Positions 9,347 through 16,988 of a DNA stretch of 33,003 nt are shown in pieces (within the stretch, counting starts at the first letter, position 1; the number at the start of each line of letters is the position of its first letter). The notes beneath the pieces were generated by a model. It was not told the origin of the DNA. It did not search any database and saw only the letters and a program-made list of their open reading frames with translations. The stretch comes from an uncultured Pseudomonadota bacterium (GTDB lineage Bacteria; Pseudomonadota; Alphaproteobacteria; UBA3830). The stretch spans positions 1-33,003 of the forward strand of contig CADBNZ010000042.1 of the NCBI GenBank assembly GCA_902796155.1, read 5' to 3'. The translations under genes were made by a program, and so were the position numbers.

Positions 9347-10923
9347 TTACTCCAGCCCAACAACACGGCCGTCTTCCGCCAAATTAATATTCGTGCTACG
9401 AGGGATTTTCGGCAATCCAGGCATCGTCATTATATTTCCGGGGTATGCGACGATCATTCCGGCTCCTGCCATCACCTTCATATCAGTAATTGTGATTTTA
9501 AAGTTCTTCGGGCATCCTAATAATTTCTTATTATCGCTAAGTGATTTTTCTGTTTTCGCAATGCAAATAGGATAATTACACCCATCTTTTCAAAAAGTCC
9601 TTCGCATGTTCCGAATAAATTATCCCATCGGCTCCGTAAATAACTTTTGCGATCTTTTCGATTTTTGTACAAATCGAGCCTTTCGAATCGTAAAGCGGCG
9701 AAAATTCCTCGTGCGTTCCTTCGGCTAGTTCAACAACCGTCTTTGCCAACTCAACCGCTCCTTTTCCTCCGTATTCCCAGACTCTGGACAGTTCGACTTT
9801 GACTCCCAATCGTGAGCACTCCTCTTTCATTAGGGCGATTTCGTTTTCTGTATCTGGTTTGAATAAATTCAACACAACAACTATAGGCAGATTATATTTT
9901 TGAATGTTCCTGATATGCTTTCCCAGATTTGCGAATCCCTCCTTGAGAGCGTCTAAATTTTCCTTATCCAGATTGGATTTCGCTACAAGACCGTGCATTT
10001 TCAGTGCTCTTATAGTCGCTACAATAACAACTGCGTCAGGATATTTTCCAAGCAACGGGCATTTTATATCTAAAAATTTCTCTGCGCCCAAATCTGAGCC
10101 AAATCCCGCCTCCGTTACTGTGTATTCTGCTAATTTCAGAGCATGTCTGGTGGCAATCAAACTGCTGCAGCCGTGTGCTATGTTCGCAAAAGGTCCTCCG
10201 TGCACAAACGCCGGCGTTCCGTCTATGGTTTGCACAAGATTTGGCTTAATCGCGTCCTTCAAAATCGTAACGACTGCTCCCGTCGCGTTCAGCATGCCAC
10301 ACGTAATTGGCTCATTTGATGAGGTGTACCCCAAAACAACTCTGTCTACTCGCTCTCGCAAATCCTGAAGATCACGTGCCAAACAAAGAATCGCCATAAT
10401 TTCAGACGAAACTGTAATATCGAAACCCGATTCTCTGACTACGCCGTCAGTTCGCTCGCCCATTCCAATCATGATATGCCGAAGTGCCCTATCGTTAATG
10501 TCTAAAACACGTCGCCAAACGATTTTTTTGAGATTGAAGCCCAATTGGTTGCCTTGATATATGTGATTGTCCAGCAAAGCGGCTATAAGATTATGCGCGG
10601 AAGTTATAGCGTGAAAATCGCCTGTGAAATGCAGATTTATATCTTCCATAGGAATTACTTGCGCATATCCACCACCTGTCGCAGCGCCCTTTGAGCCAAA
10701 ACATGGCCCCATAGACGGTTCGCGCAACGCCACGCATGTTTTTCGGCCGATTAAATTCAGAGCATCACTTAAACCAATGCTTGTTGTAGTTTTTCCTTCT
10801 CCCGCTGCCGTAGGATTTATAGAAGTTACCAACCAAATCATCTTCAGTAATGCCAATTTTTGCTGCTATTTCTTTGATATTCTTGATGTCAGCACTTTGC
10901 GAAATTTCGATATCTGTTTTCAT
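9347..10923 (-). pseudogene. fhs: Formate-tetrahydrofolate ligase, disrupted at two places
   Basis: The gene spreads over three reading frames. From the ATG at 10923 (AAGGAG eight bases upstream) one frame reads MKTDIEISQSADIKNIKEIA and runs to GITEDDL. The frame then changes near 10826-10835, and the second frame resumes at LVTSINPTAAGEGKTTT, the ATP-binding loop. Intact homologues have about 27-30 residues between these points, so a deletion that is not a multiple of three occurred, possibly between short TTGG repeats. The second frame continues well conserved to 9576. The third frame, beginning near 9590, carries the expected C-terminus, including YPICIAKTEKSLSDNKKLLG and MAGAGMIVAYPGNIMTMPGL, and ends at a TAA at 9347. 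The enzyme joins formate to tetrahydrofolate using ATP. With the folate-binding C-terminus out of frame, it is probably inactive, unless these are assembly errors. Confidence 0.88.
9576..10856 (-). CDS. fhs: Open central part of the broken fhs gene
   Basis: This is the longest open stretch of the disrupted fhs gene and could be annotated alone as a 426-residue protein. It holds the P-loop GEGKTTT, then REPSMGPCFGSKGAATGGGY, HFTGDFHAITSAHNLIAALL, HGGPFANIAHGCSS and VTEAGFGSDLGAEKF, all conserved in the family. It lacks the normal N-terminal helices and the last 75 or so residues. Its apparent start has no ribosome site, and its final residues, FLKRWV, arise from the frameshift. If a product is made, it is unlikely to be a complete ligase. 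It is listed so the preserved part is visible, not as a separate functional gene. Confidence 0.4.
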   Translation of the reverse strand: MALLKMIWLVTSINPTAAGEGKTTTSIGLSDALNLIGRKTCVALREPSMGPCFGSKGAATGGGYAQVIPMEDINLHFTGDFHAITSAHNLIAALLDNHIYQGNQLGFNLKKIVWRRVLDINDRALRHIMIGMGERTDGVVRESGFDITVSSEIMAILCLARDLQDLRERVDRVVLGYTSSNEPITCGMLNATGAVVTILKDAIKPNLVQTIDGTPAFVHGGPFANIAHGCSSLIATRHALKLAEYTVTEAGFGSDLGAEKFLDIKCPLLGKYPDAVVIVATIRALKMHGLVAKSNLDKENLDALKEGFANLGKHIRNIQKYNLPIVVVLNLFKPDTENEIALMKEECSRLGVKVELSRVWEYGGKGAVELAKTVVELAEGTHEEFSPLYDSKGSICTKIEKIAKVIYGADGIIYSEHAKDFLKRWV

Positions 10924-10971
10924 CGCCATATCTCCTTATAAAACCGCCGAATAAATTCTATAAAAATGCGG

Positions 10972-10995
10972 CTTATATAATCACTTATATAATCA
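10972..10995 (-). repeat. Two tandem copies of a 12-base unit upstream of fhs
   Basis: TGATTATATAAG (minus strand) occurs twice back to back at 10984-10995 and 10972-10983. The pair is about 50 bases upstream of the fhs start, in the region divergent from rpmH. It could be a repeated regulator site or simple slippage of AT-rich DNA. The sequence identity is exact; the role is unknown. Confidence 0.5.
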
Positions 10996-11093
10996 ACAGA
11001 TAGAACAGCAAATATAATGAAGAAATAAAATAAACTAAATTTCTTGGATAAAAACGTTTCTAACAAATTATTCTTATCATTTCTCCCCTTCCC

Positions 11094-11121
11094 TTGACTT
11101 TTCATCGTCCTTTGTTAAACT
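11094..11121 (+). promoter_or_regulatory. Sigma-70-type promoter of rpmH
   Basis: TTGACT at 11094-11099 and TAAACT at 11116-11121 are separated by 16 bases and lie 33 bases upstream of the rpmH ATG. Both hexamers are one or two bases from consensus. This would be the main promoter for rpmH-rnpA-yidD and the dehydrogenase gene behind them. Confidence 0.55.
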
Positions 11122-11154
11122 CTCGCTTGTTAATTAGCAGATCAGAGGTTTAAA

Positions 11155-11286
11155 ATGGCTAAGCCAACATATAATCCAAGCAGATTGGTTCGCAAGCGCA
11201 GACATGGTTACAGAGCTCGTGTTGCTGCAGGTGGGCATGTTTTGAAGTCCAGAAGATTAAAGGGACGTGCACGCTTATCCGCGTAG
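11155..11286 (+). CDS. rpmH: 50S ribosomal protein L34
   Basis: This 43-residue basic protein is a component of the large ribosomal subunit. It starts [20 protein letters not shown] and ends [14 protein letters not shown], which matches L34 along its whole length. It is one residue shorter than the usual 44, around [11 protein letters not shown]. It stands immediately upstream of rnpA, as in nearly all bacteria. No convincing DnaA boxes were seen nearby, so there is no evidence of a replication origin here. Confidence 0.97.
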   Translation: MAKPTYNPSRLVRKRRHGYRARVAAGGHVLKSRRLKGRARLSA

Positions 11287-11321
11287 TTTTTACACAATTC
11301 ACATACATTTCTATTGGTTAA

Positions 11322-11684
11322 TTGAAAAAAAGCGCAAGAATACGAGTACGTAAGGATTTTGTAAAAGTCTCTGAATCAGGTTTTTATTACAGAAGTGCTA
11401 TTTTAGTTGTCCAATGTACTCCGAATAATGGGTTAGATCATTTCCGTGTGGGCTTTACTGCATCGAAAAAAGTCGGAAATGCTGTTGTTCGTAATAGATG
11501 CAAGCGAAGAATGAGAGCCGCCGTCGATATTATTCTTCCTGAAATTGCTGTTCCCGGAGTTGATTACGTTTTTATCGCTCGCAAAGCGACTTTTGCAGCA
11601 GAATGGTCTACCATTTTAGAAACTTGTAAAGCTGCCATAGTTTATCTAAATCGAAAGATATCAAAATGCAGAGAATCGCAATAA
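11322..11684 (+). CDS. rnpA: Ribonuclease P protein component
   Basis: RnpA is the small protein cofactor that helps the RNase P RNA remove 5' leaders from tRNA precursors. The protein has the hallmark VGFTASKKVGNAVVRNRCKR near residues 47-66, with the basic RNR motif, preceded by RKDFVKV near residue 10. The length is 120 residues. The start is a TTG at 11322; an earlier TTG runs straight into a stop. The last 19 bases overlap the yidD start, which suggests translational coupling. Confidence 0.94.
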   Translation: MKKSARIRVRKDFVKVSESGFYYRSAILVVQCTPNNGLDHFRVGFTASKKVGNAVVRNRCKRRMRAAVDIILPEIAVPGVDYVFIARKATFAAEWSTILETCKAAIVYLNRKISKCRESQ

Positions 11685-11878
11685 GATTGATAAAATTTTA
11701 TCAACAAGCGATTTCTCCGTACATAAATAAAGGTGCTCGGTGCAAATTTTATCCCACTTGCTCCGAATATGCGATTTTATCCATAAAAAAATACGGTTTT
11801 GTTATTGGAATATTAAAATCTATTGTGCGAATATTAAAATGTAATCCTTTTGCGAAAGGTCGGGTGGATTTTCCATGA
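11666..11878 (+). CDS. yidD: Membrane protein insertion efficiency factor YidD
   Basis: YidD is a small, membrane-associated helper of protein insertion. The 70-residue product has the family core IRLIKFYQQAISPYINKGAR, followed by CKFYPTCSEYA with its cysteines and a C-terminal CNPFAKGRVDFP. It overlaps rnpA by 19 bases and its TGA overlaps the next ATG in ATGA. In most genomes yidC follows in this operon; here a 3-hydroxyacyl-CoA dehydrogenase gene takes that place, so yidC must be elsewhere. Confidence 0.95.
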   Translation: MQRIAIRLIKFYQQAISPYINKGARCKFYPTCSEYAILSIKKYGFVIGILKSIVRILKCNPFAKGRVDFP

Positions 11879-12735
11879 ACGCAACAGAAAAAAGCAGCAA
11901 AGTTGCAGTTATAGGAGCGGGACAAATGGGATCCGGTATTGCTCAAGTGTTCGCAACCTGCGGCTATTGCGTTAAGGTATACGATATATCGGAGGAAATC
12001 TTTCGCACATCTCAAAAACGCATTCTCGGTTCTCTGCAAAAACTGCAATCAAAAGACCTTATTAAAGAAACGACGGAAGAAATACGTGACAGAATCTCAT
12101 ATCACGTAAATATAAATGAGCTAGCAGATTGTGATATTTTCATAGAATCTGCCTTCGAAAATTTCGCTATAAAAGAGGAAATATTTCAAAAACTATCAAG
12201 AACACTGAAACCAACGTCATTTGTTGCTTCCAACACCTCATCTTATTCGATAACAGCTTTGTCGCAATTAATTCCATATCCTGAAAGATTTATCGGTTTT
12301 CATTTTATGAATCCTCCGCCAATTATGGAATTAATAGAAGTCATAAAAGGATTGTACACGCACGAGAAGACTTTTTCTTTCTTCTGGAAATTAGCGAAAG
12401 AATTGGAAAAAACGCCAATTGCTTCAAAAAACTCTCCCGGATTTGTATTGAATAGAATTCTTATCCCGATGATTAACGAGGCAATATATGCACTTTACGA
12501 AGGAATTTCTACGGCAGATCAAATAGATGCAGCAATGAAACTTGGAGCAAATCATCCAATTGGACCGCTGGCTCTCGCTAATCTTATAGGATTGGACACT
12601 GTTTTGGCGATTTTGAAGACTCTACAAAAGGAATTGGGCGAAAACAAATACGCCCCCTGCCCTCTTCTGGAAAACTATGTTGCAAAAAGATGGCTCGGAA
12701 AGAAAACGAAAAAAGGGTTTTACGAATACGAGTAG
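11875..12735 (+). CDS. hbd: 3-hydroxybutyryl-CoA dehydrogenase
   Basis: This NAD(P)-dependent enzyme interconverts 3-hydroxyacyl-CoA (most likely 3-hydroxybutyryl-CoA) and the 3-oxo form. The Rossmann motif is VAVIGAGQMGSGIAQVFA near residue 10. ASNTSSYSI and GFHFMNPPPIMELIEVI, with the catalytic histidine, lie near 120-150. The C-terminal domain has NSPGFVLNRILIPMINEA, GANHPIGPLALANLIGLD and a final KKTKKGFYEY. The 286-residue length matches the short single-domain family. It overlaps yidD by 4 bases and so is probably translated from the rpmH-rnpA-yidD message. It could serve fermentation, fatty acid oxidation or polyhydroxybutyrate metabolism. The phasin and phbB genes in the window favour the last but do not prove it. 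Confidence 0.93.
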   Translation: MNATEKSSKVAVIGAGQMGSGIAQVFATCGYCVKVYDISEEIFRTSQKRILGSLQKLQSKDLIKETTEEIRDRISYHVNINELADCDIFIESAFENFAIKEEIFQKLSRTLKPTSFVASNTSSYSITALSQLIPYPERFIGFHFMNPPPIMELIEVIKGLYTHEKTFSFFWKLAKELEKTPIASKNSPGFVLNRILIPMINEAIYALYEGISTADQIDAAMKLGANHPIGPLALANLIGLDTVLAILKTLQKELGENKYAPCPLLENYVAKRWLGKKTKKGFYEYE

Positions 12736-12757
12736 GGCTAGAAATTTGAAGCGTTAT

Positions 12758-12792
12758 AAAAAAACCGATGCGACAGATAACAGCCGCATCGG
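12758..12792 (-). terminator. Rho-independent terminator after the phasin gene
   Basis: On the minus strand an 8-base perfect stem, CCGATGCG with CGCATCGG (12785-12792 and 12765-12772), closes a 12-base loop and is followed at once by seven T residues (12764-12758). It lies 29 bases past the phasin stop. It also sits just after the hbd stop on the other strand, but the plus strand lacks a T-run. Confidence 0.85.
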
Positions 12793-12820
12793 CGGAGAAC
12801 TAACTATGAATTACGGTTTA

Positions 12821-13222
12821 TTATTTCTTACCGTTTACAGCGGCTTTCGCCTCTTCCATGGTTTCTTTGATTCTCTTGGCTGTAGCATTGGTGATATCAT
12901 TGCTCGCCATTTGCAGCATATCAGAAATTTGCTTTCCGTTTCCGACTGCTCTTACAGCGCTATCACGTGCTACTCTTGAGAACTCGGCTATTGCTTCAGA
13001 TGGTTTTCCGCTTTTCTCAACGATTCCACCCAAATCAGAAATCATTTGCTTTACAAATGTCGCTTGGAGCTTTGCAATTCCATTGAAAACTTCGATTGAG
13101 GTCTTGTTAATCAAACCAAGAATCTCTAAGTTTTTCTTATACGAATCCATCAAAGCGTTTGTATCGATACTAGGTATTTTAAAGCCCTTGAACTCGCCTT
13201 CAGCGGTTTTTTCGTTTGCCAT
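12821..13222 (-). CDS. Phasin family protein
   Basis: Phasins coat polyhydroxyalkanoate granules and influence their number and size. This 133-residue protein has no signal peptide and is predicted to be almost entirely amphipathic helix. The core region resembles the phasin_2 family: NLEILGLINKTSIEVFNGIA, then KLQATFVKQMISDLGGIVEK, and ends in a lysine-rich tail. The ATG at 13222 is preferred because AAGGAG is well spaced from it; an ATG six bases upstream is possible but sits only two bases from that site. A good promoter lies upstream and a strong terminator downstream, so it is a single-gene unit, as is common for abundant granule proteins. Confidence 0.82.
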   Translation of the reverse strand: MANEKTAEGEFKGFKIPSIDTNALMDSYKKNLEILGLINKTSIEVFNGIAKLQATFVKQMISDLGGIVEKSGKPSEAIAEFSRVARDSAVRAVGNGKQISDMLQMASNDITNATAKRIKETMEEAKAAVNGKK

Positions 13223-13305
13223 GAACATAACTCCTTAACTACAACAACACATCAAGAAAATTTCGTGACCACATAATTTTGTAATCACCTTTTTCCATAG
13301 ACAAG

Positions 13306-13334
13306 AGTATAAATTATTTCTAAAAGATAATCAA
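13306..13334 (-). promoter_or_regulatory. Sigma-70-type promoter of the phasin gene
   Basis: On the minus strand TTGATT (13334-13329) and TATACT (13311-13306) are separated by 17 bases and lie about 84 bases upstream of the phasin start. Each hexamer is close to consensus and the spacing is optimal, which suggests strong expression. Confidence 0.6.
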
Positions 13335-13365
13335 CTTTTATTTCAAATAAAAAACAAAAGCAAAA

Positions 13366-15000
13366 TCAGGCGCTTTCGGGTAAACAATCTTGCAGTTCGT
13401 GATTCAAATCCATTTTCTTGAGAGCCTTGAGCGTGCGTTTATTCAGCCCGCCTATAATTACTTCAATATTGCGGTCTTTTATTTCCGCTACAAAATCTTT
13501 GATAACTTTCGCGCCTGATACATCCACAAAAGGAACATCCGCCATATCGATATATATTGCTTCGTGCGTTTTTGGTAGCGACTTTAAGGCGTCATTTAGA
13601 AGCGGAGCTGCTCCGAAGAACAAATGGCCGTGAATCCTAACACATTCGCAATCTTTGTTTGCTCGATCACATTTGTTGCTTGCAACCATTTTTGCCGATA
13701 TTTCGGTAGTTGTCATTTCAACCGTCCTTCTTATGAACAAAAATGCTGAAAGAATAATTCCCACCTCGACTGCCGCGACAATATCAACCAAAAGAGTTAT
13801 CAAAATAGTTGCAATAAATACGAAACTATCGCTTTTCGGTGCTAGTAATATGTACTTATTCTTCTTAAAAGACGCCATATTCCACGCTGTAAATATCAAC
13901 ATTGCAGCAAGAGCGGATAACGGCACTACTTTTATAAATTTTCCGAGACAAAGAACGAATAAAACGATGAAAAGCACATTAAATAGTCCCGCAATCGGGC
14001 TTTTTGCGCCAACCTTTACGTTTAATGAAGTCGTTCCGAGCGCGCATGTTGCAGGGATTCCTCCAAAGAAGGCCGACCCTAGATTTGCCATTCCCTGCCC
14101 GATTAATTCAACGTTTGACCTGTGTTTCTGGCCCGAAAGATTATCTGAAATAACCGCTCCAAGAAGGCTTTCAAGACTTCCCAAAAATGCGATTGCAAAT
14201 GCAGATGAAAACAGATTTCTTAAATTCGAAAGAGAAAACAGATCGTTTGGCACGGAAAAATTAATCAAATTACAGTTCGCGATATCTCCGAATTTTGTTC
14301 CGATTGTTTCGATTCCTTTTCCATCAAATACTAACGAATACAATATCGATAGAATCAAAACGATAAAATATCCCGGCAATTTAGACTTATATTTTTGGAT
14401 TAATACCAATATAGCTAACGAAAACGCCGCCAATCCAAATGAATAAAAATTCATCGTATCTATATTTGCGACACAGCAAGATAGCCTTTCAATAAAATTA
14501 GTCGGATTTTTATCAAGGTGCAGTCCAAGAAACATGCTTAATTGCGATGTCATTATCGAAAGTCCGATTCCTGCCGTAAAGCCCGCTGTTATAGGATATG
14601 GCACATAGTGAATCAAATCGCCTATCTTCGTAATTCCAAAAATTATCATCATGATTCCTGCCATAATCAGCGCGCAAGTCATCCCTTCGAATTCCTTTGT
14701 ATTGATTATGTCGTAAACAATCATTGCAAAAGCGCCTGTCGGGCCGACTATTTGGAATTTCGCACCTCCGAATAGACAAGCGATTGTTCCCGCGACAACA
14801 CAGGTCGTTATACCTATGTTCGGAGCGACTCCAGACGCAATCGCAAACGTCATAAACAGCGGAAATGCCACAACCGCAACAAGCAAACCAGCTCTTATAT
14901 CGCAAAAAAGCGAACGCCATGAATAACCATTGAGCAAAGATAACACTATTTCAGGCATCCAGCGCGCAAAAATTCCATCACCATCATTGTGCTTTGTCAT
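13366..15000 (-). CDS. SulP family anion transporter with STAS domain
   Basis: This inner-membrane secondary transporter is likely for sulfate, bicarbonate or a dicarboxylate. The first 400 or so residues are strongly hydrophobic with about a dozen membrane segments. Family markers include GLLVAVVAFPLFMTFAIASG near residue 38, FQIVGPTGAFAMIVYDII near 83, and the GGIPATCALGTTSLNVKVGA region near 315. The final 100 residues form a cytoplasmic STAS domain ending around DMADVPFVDVSGAKVIKDFV. The length of 544 residues is normal. The gene stands alone, so the substrate cannot be inferred from neighbours. Confidence 0.92.
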   Translation of the reverse strand: MTKHNDGDGIFARWMPEIVLSLLNGYSWRSLFCDIRAGLLVAVVAFPLFMTFAIASGVAPNIGITTCVVAGTIACLFGGAKFQIVGPTGAFAMIVYDIINTKEFEGMTCALIMAGIMMIIFGITKIGDLIHYVPYPITAGFTAGIGLSIMTSQLSMFLGLHLDKNPTNFIERLSCCVANIDTMNFYSFGLAAFSLAILVLIQKYKSKLPGYFIVLILSILYSLVFDGKGIETIGTKFGDIANCNLINFSVPNDLFSLSNLRNLFSSAFAIAFLGSLESLLGAVISDNLSGQKHRSNVELIGQGMANLGSAFFGGIPATCALGTTSLNVKVGAKSPIAGLFNVLFIVLFVLCLGKFIKVVPLSALAAMLIFTAWNMASFKKNKYILLAPKSDSFVFIATILITLLVDIVAAVEVGIILSAFLFIRRTVEMTTTEISAKMVASNKCDRANKDCECVRIHGHLFFGAAPLLNDALKSLPKTHEAIYIDMADVPFVDVSGAKVIKDFVAEIKDRNIEVIIGGLNKRTLKALKKMDLNHELQDCLPESA

Positions 15001-15238
15001 AAAAACTTCTCTTCTTATTTTTGCTATAAAATCAGAACATCGACAATGTTCGTTATGAGAAATATAATGCTAAAATAACATTTGGCAAGAGGTTTTTATA
15101 ATTTTTCTTCTCAATTTTATCTCAAAGACGATTTTTGCTTAATTTGCTTTAAGTTTTAAATAAAATCGATTGAATAACTCATAAAAAAACACAATAATAA
15201 GATATACATATCGCTTTGTAGAATGAGGAAAAAATAAT

Positions 15239-15622
15239 ATGGGATTGGGAGTTTGTATCGGAGCAATAGCTCAGTGCCCTTTCGGAGCAGCACCTACACC
15301 ACTTACTTTTCTGCCATCAATGGTAATGAGCAAAAGCGGCCCAATGGGAACAACAATCAATTGTGTACCGTTTTTGAACATCGTTCCGTTCGGTGTTTGC
15401 ATGAGCATATTAAACCCTGTTACAGCGGCACTAACATCCGCAGCTTTCGGAGTCCTCACGCCAGGCCCATGCCTGCCTGTACCCGTCGGAACATGGATTC
15501 CTGAAAAACCGACAGTAGTCTCCAAAATGGGCCCACTAATTAGCAACAACAGTACATTGACATGCGCATACGGCGGCGTAATCAAAATCATCATGCCAGC
15601 ACAGTTTATGATTATGGTTTAG
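15239..15622 (+). CDS. DUF4280 / PAAR-like protein, orphan
   Basis: The 127-residue protein matches the pattern of the DUF4280 family, PAAR-like proteins thought to cap the spike of contractile injection systems or to be fused to toxins. It has CPFG (Cys13), LNIVPFGVCMSILNP (Cys54), LTPGPCLPVPVGTWIP (Cys78) and a C-terminal LTCAYGGVIKII (Cys108). The four cysteines fall in the usual places. It has no toxin extension and no signal peptide. The ATG has GAGGA about ten bases upstream. No type VI secretion or phage-tail gene lies in the window, so partners must be elsewhere or the gene is a remnant. A terminator lies about 300 bases downstream. Family assignment is from memory of the motif pattern. 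Confidence 0.75.
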   Translation: MGLGVCIGAIAQCPFGAAPTPLTFLPSMVMSKSGPMGTTINCVPFLNIVPFGVCMSILNPVTAALTSAAFGVLTPGPCLPVPVGTWIPEKPTVVSKMGPLISNNSTLTCAYGGVIKIIMPAQFMIMV

Positions 15623-15710
15623 ACGAACAATGCTTAACTTTGCTACTGCTGCTCCTTCGAATAACCAAAGAGAATGAAGAAGCTGGAAGCACTACTATGA
15701 TGTTTTCTTG

Positions 15711-15865
15711 TACTGGATCCTTCAATCGCTACGCTCTTTCAGGATGACGAGGAAAAGGAATGAGGCTTTCCATCTTTTTAATCCAACTCTTTAAGATATC
15801 CTTAAGATACCCTAAAGACATTCCCATCATCGCCGTCATTCTGAGCAAAGCGAAGAATCCAGTGT
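15711..15865. repeat. MITE-like inverted repeat pair
   Basis: The left arm (15711-15749) contains ACTGGATCCTTC, GCT.CGCTC and CAGGATGACG. The right arm (15834-15865) is close to its reverse complement: CGTCATTCTGAG, AAAGCGAAGAATCCAGT. About 27 bases pair, and the space between the arms is about 84 bases. The right arm resembles the widespread intergenic repeat CATTCTGAGCGAAGCGAAG seen in many bacterial genomes (from memory). The whole could fold into a long cruciform or hairpin, or be a small non-autonomous element. No target-site duplication was recognised. Confidence 0.55.
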
Positions 15866-15923
15866 AAAAAATCTCTTATTCGCCTTGTTCATCCTCAATA
15901 AATGCCATAACACCGATTTCAAT

Positions 15924-15944
15924 CGGCAATTATTGCCGCTTTTT
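15924..15944 (+). terminator. Rho-independent terminator with a competing upstream hairpin
   Basis: CGGCAA (15924-15929) pairs with TTGCCG (15933-15938) across a three-base loop and is followed by C and five T residues. It is the first good plus-strand terminator after the DUF4280 gene. A second hairpin, CCGAT-TTCA-ATCGG at 15913-15926, shares three bases with it, so the two cannot form together. Confidence 0.6.
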
Positions 15945-16167
15945 CGTTGAAAATCATTGATGAAACCTTAAAAATTACAGCCCTTATCATCCGCAAATTA
16001 ACTTTTCGCGCCAACAAAGCCCTTCCTTCAGCAAAAAATACTTAATTTCGCGTCAGATGGCATGATTTTCGCTCCATATATTTTCGGATAGGGGCGCTTT
16101 ATACATACACACTGTCTCCACATATCTAACTTGTGCTCCTGTCCATTTATTTAGGAGTTATTGTTTT

Positions 16168-16938
16168 ATGAGAGCGAAAAAAATAGATAATTTATTTCTG
16201 ATTACTTGCTTGTGCATTTTCATATTACCGTTCAAATCTTTTTCGTTAACAGAAGGAACTGCAGACAAGAAAACCAACGGCGAGTACTTTTCTCAACACG
16301 ATCTTTGCGAATACGAGATAATGAAAGCCGAAAAAGCGTATGGCATTCCGCACCGTCTCTTCATGGCGATTGGCACTGTCGAATCAGGACGCGTCACGGG
16401 AAACGCAAAGCACAAACGGCCTTATCCATGGATCATCTGCGCAAACGGCAAAAGCTATTTTCTATCAACAAAAAGCGCGGCAATCGCAACCGTAAAACGC
16501 CTCATGGCCAGGGGAATCAGAAACATAGATGTAGGATGTATGCAAGTTAATCTCATGCACCACAGCAAAGCCTTCAAAAATCTGGAAGAAGCATTTACGC
16601 CGCAATGCAACGTCAAATACGCTTCAAAATATTTTATGCAGCTCAAAAATATGTACAAAACATGGACGAATGCCGTCGGATATTATCATTCAAAAGCTGA
16701 AAAATACTATAAACCTTACTGCTCCTTGGTATTCAACGAATGGAAGAAAGTCGCGAATCGTCCGATAAATACCTCCATAAGAGTTCAGCAAGCGGCCTCA
16801 AAAGTGAAATCGAAAATTTCGTTCCTTCCTTCATACTATTCTTTGGTTGATAAAAGTATATCCGAGAAATTACATCGACTAGGCCGTATGTCGATTTCAA
16901 GAAGTGCTCCAAAGTTTTTTACAAAGGACAGAAAATAG
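16168..16938 (+). CDS. Lytic transglycosylase (SLT domain), exported
   Basis: This periplasmic enzyme would cleave peptidoglycan glycan strands. The first 26 residues form a signal peptide (basic start, then LFLITCLCIFILPFKSFS). The SLT-like domain follows: IPHRLFMAIGTVESGR near residue 66 with the catalytic Glu, then IDVGCMQVNLMHHSKAF near 125, and a TNAVGYYHSKAEKYYKPY segment near 170. The tail of about 60 residues is basic and not recognised. The length of 256 residues fits a short exported member common in Alphaproteobacteria. The ATG has TAGGAG ten bases upstream. It may open the wall for an envelope complex, but none is encoded beside it. Confidence 0.87.
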   Translation: MRAKKIDNLFLITCLCIFILPFKSFSLTEGTADKKTNGEYFSQHDLCEYEIMKAEKAYGIPHRLFMAIGTVESGRVTGNAKHKRPYPWIICANGKSYFLSTKSAAIATVKRLMARGIRNIDVGCMQVNLMHHSKAFKNLEEAFTPQCNVKYASKYFMQLKNMYKTWTNAVGYYHSKAEKYYKPYCSLVFNEWKKVANRPINTSIRVQQAASKVKSKISFLPSYYSLVDKSISEKLHRLGRMSISRSAPKFFTKDRK

Positions 16939-16988
16939 CGCATAATGTGCCATCAACAGGATCGAAGGCAAAGTAGGGAGCGCGCAAA

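Larger units (their letters stand above)
15623..16167 (+). other. Gene-free stretch of 545 bases
   Basis: No convincing coding frame was found here. It contains a diverged inverted repeat pair (15711-15865), two hairpins of which one is a likely terminator (15913-15944), and the ribosome site TAGGAG for the transglycosylase gene at its right end. The left part shows no recognisable remnant of a toxin domain. Confidence 0.6.

Noticed and set aside
9393-9575. Plus-strand open frame of 60 codons
   Set aside because: It lies exactly opposite the out-of-frame C-terminus of fhs, which explains its openness. It has no ribosome site.
10924-11154. Possible replication origin beside rpmH
   Set aside because: No DnaA boxes (TTATCCACA or close variants) were found, and dnaA is not adjacent.
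13385-13410. GTTCGTGATTCAAATCC as a tRNA T-arm
   Set aside because: It is inside the conserved STAS region of the SulP gene, and no acceptor or anticodon arm can be built around it.
13655-14446. Plus-strand open frame of 263 codons opposite the SulP gene
   Set aside because: Despite its length it mirrors the codon pattern of the conserved transporter and has no recognisable motif.
15035-15051. GAACAT-CGACA-ATGTTC inverted repeat upstream of the SulP gene as a LexA site
   Set aside because: The spacing between GAAC and GTTC (nine bases) and the orientation do not fit the alphaproteobacterial GTTC-N7-GTTC box or the Gram-positive box.
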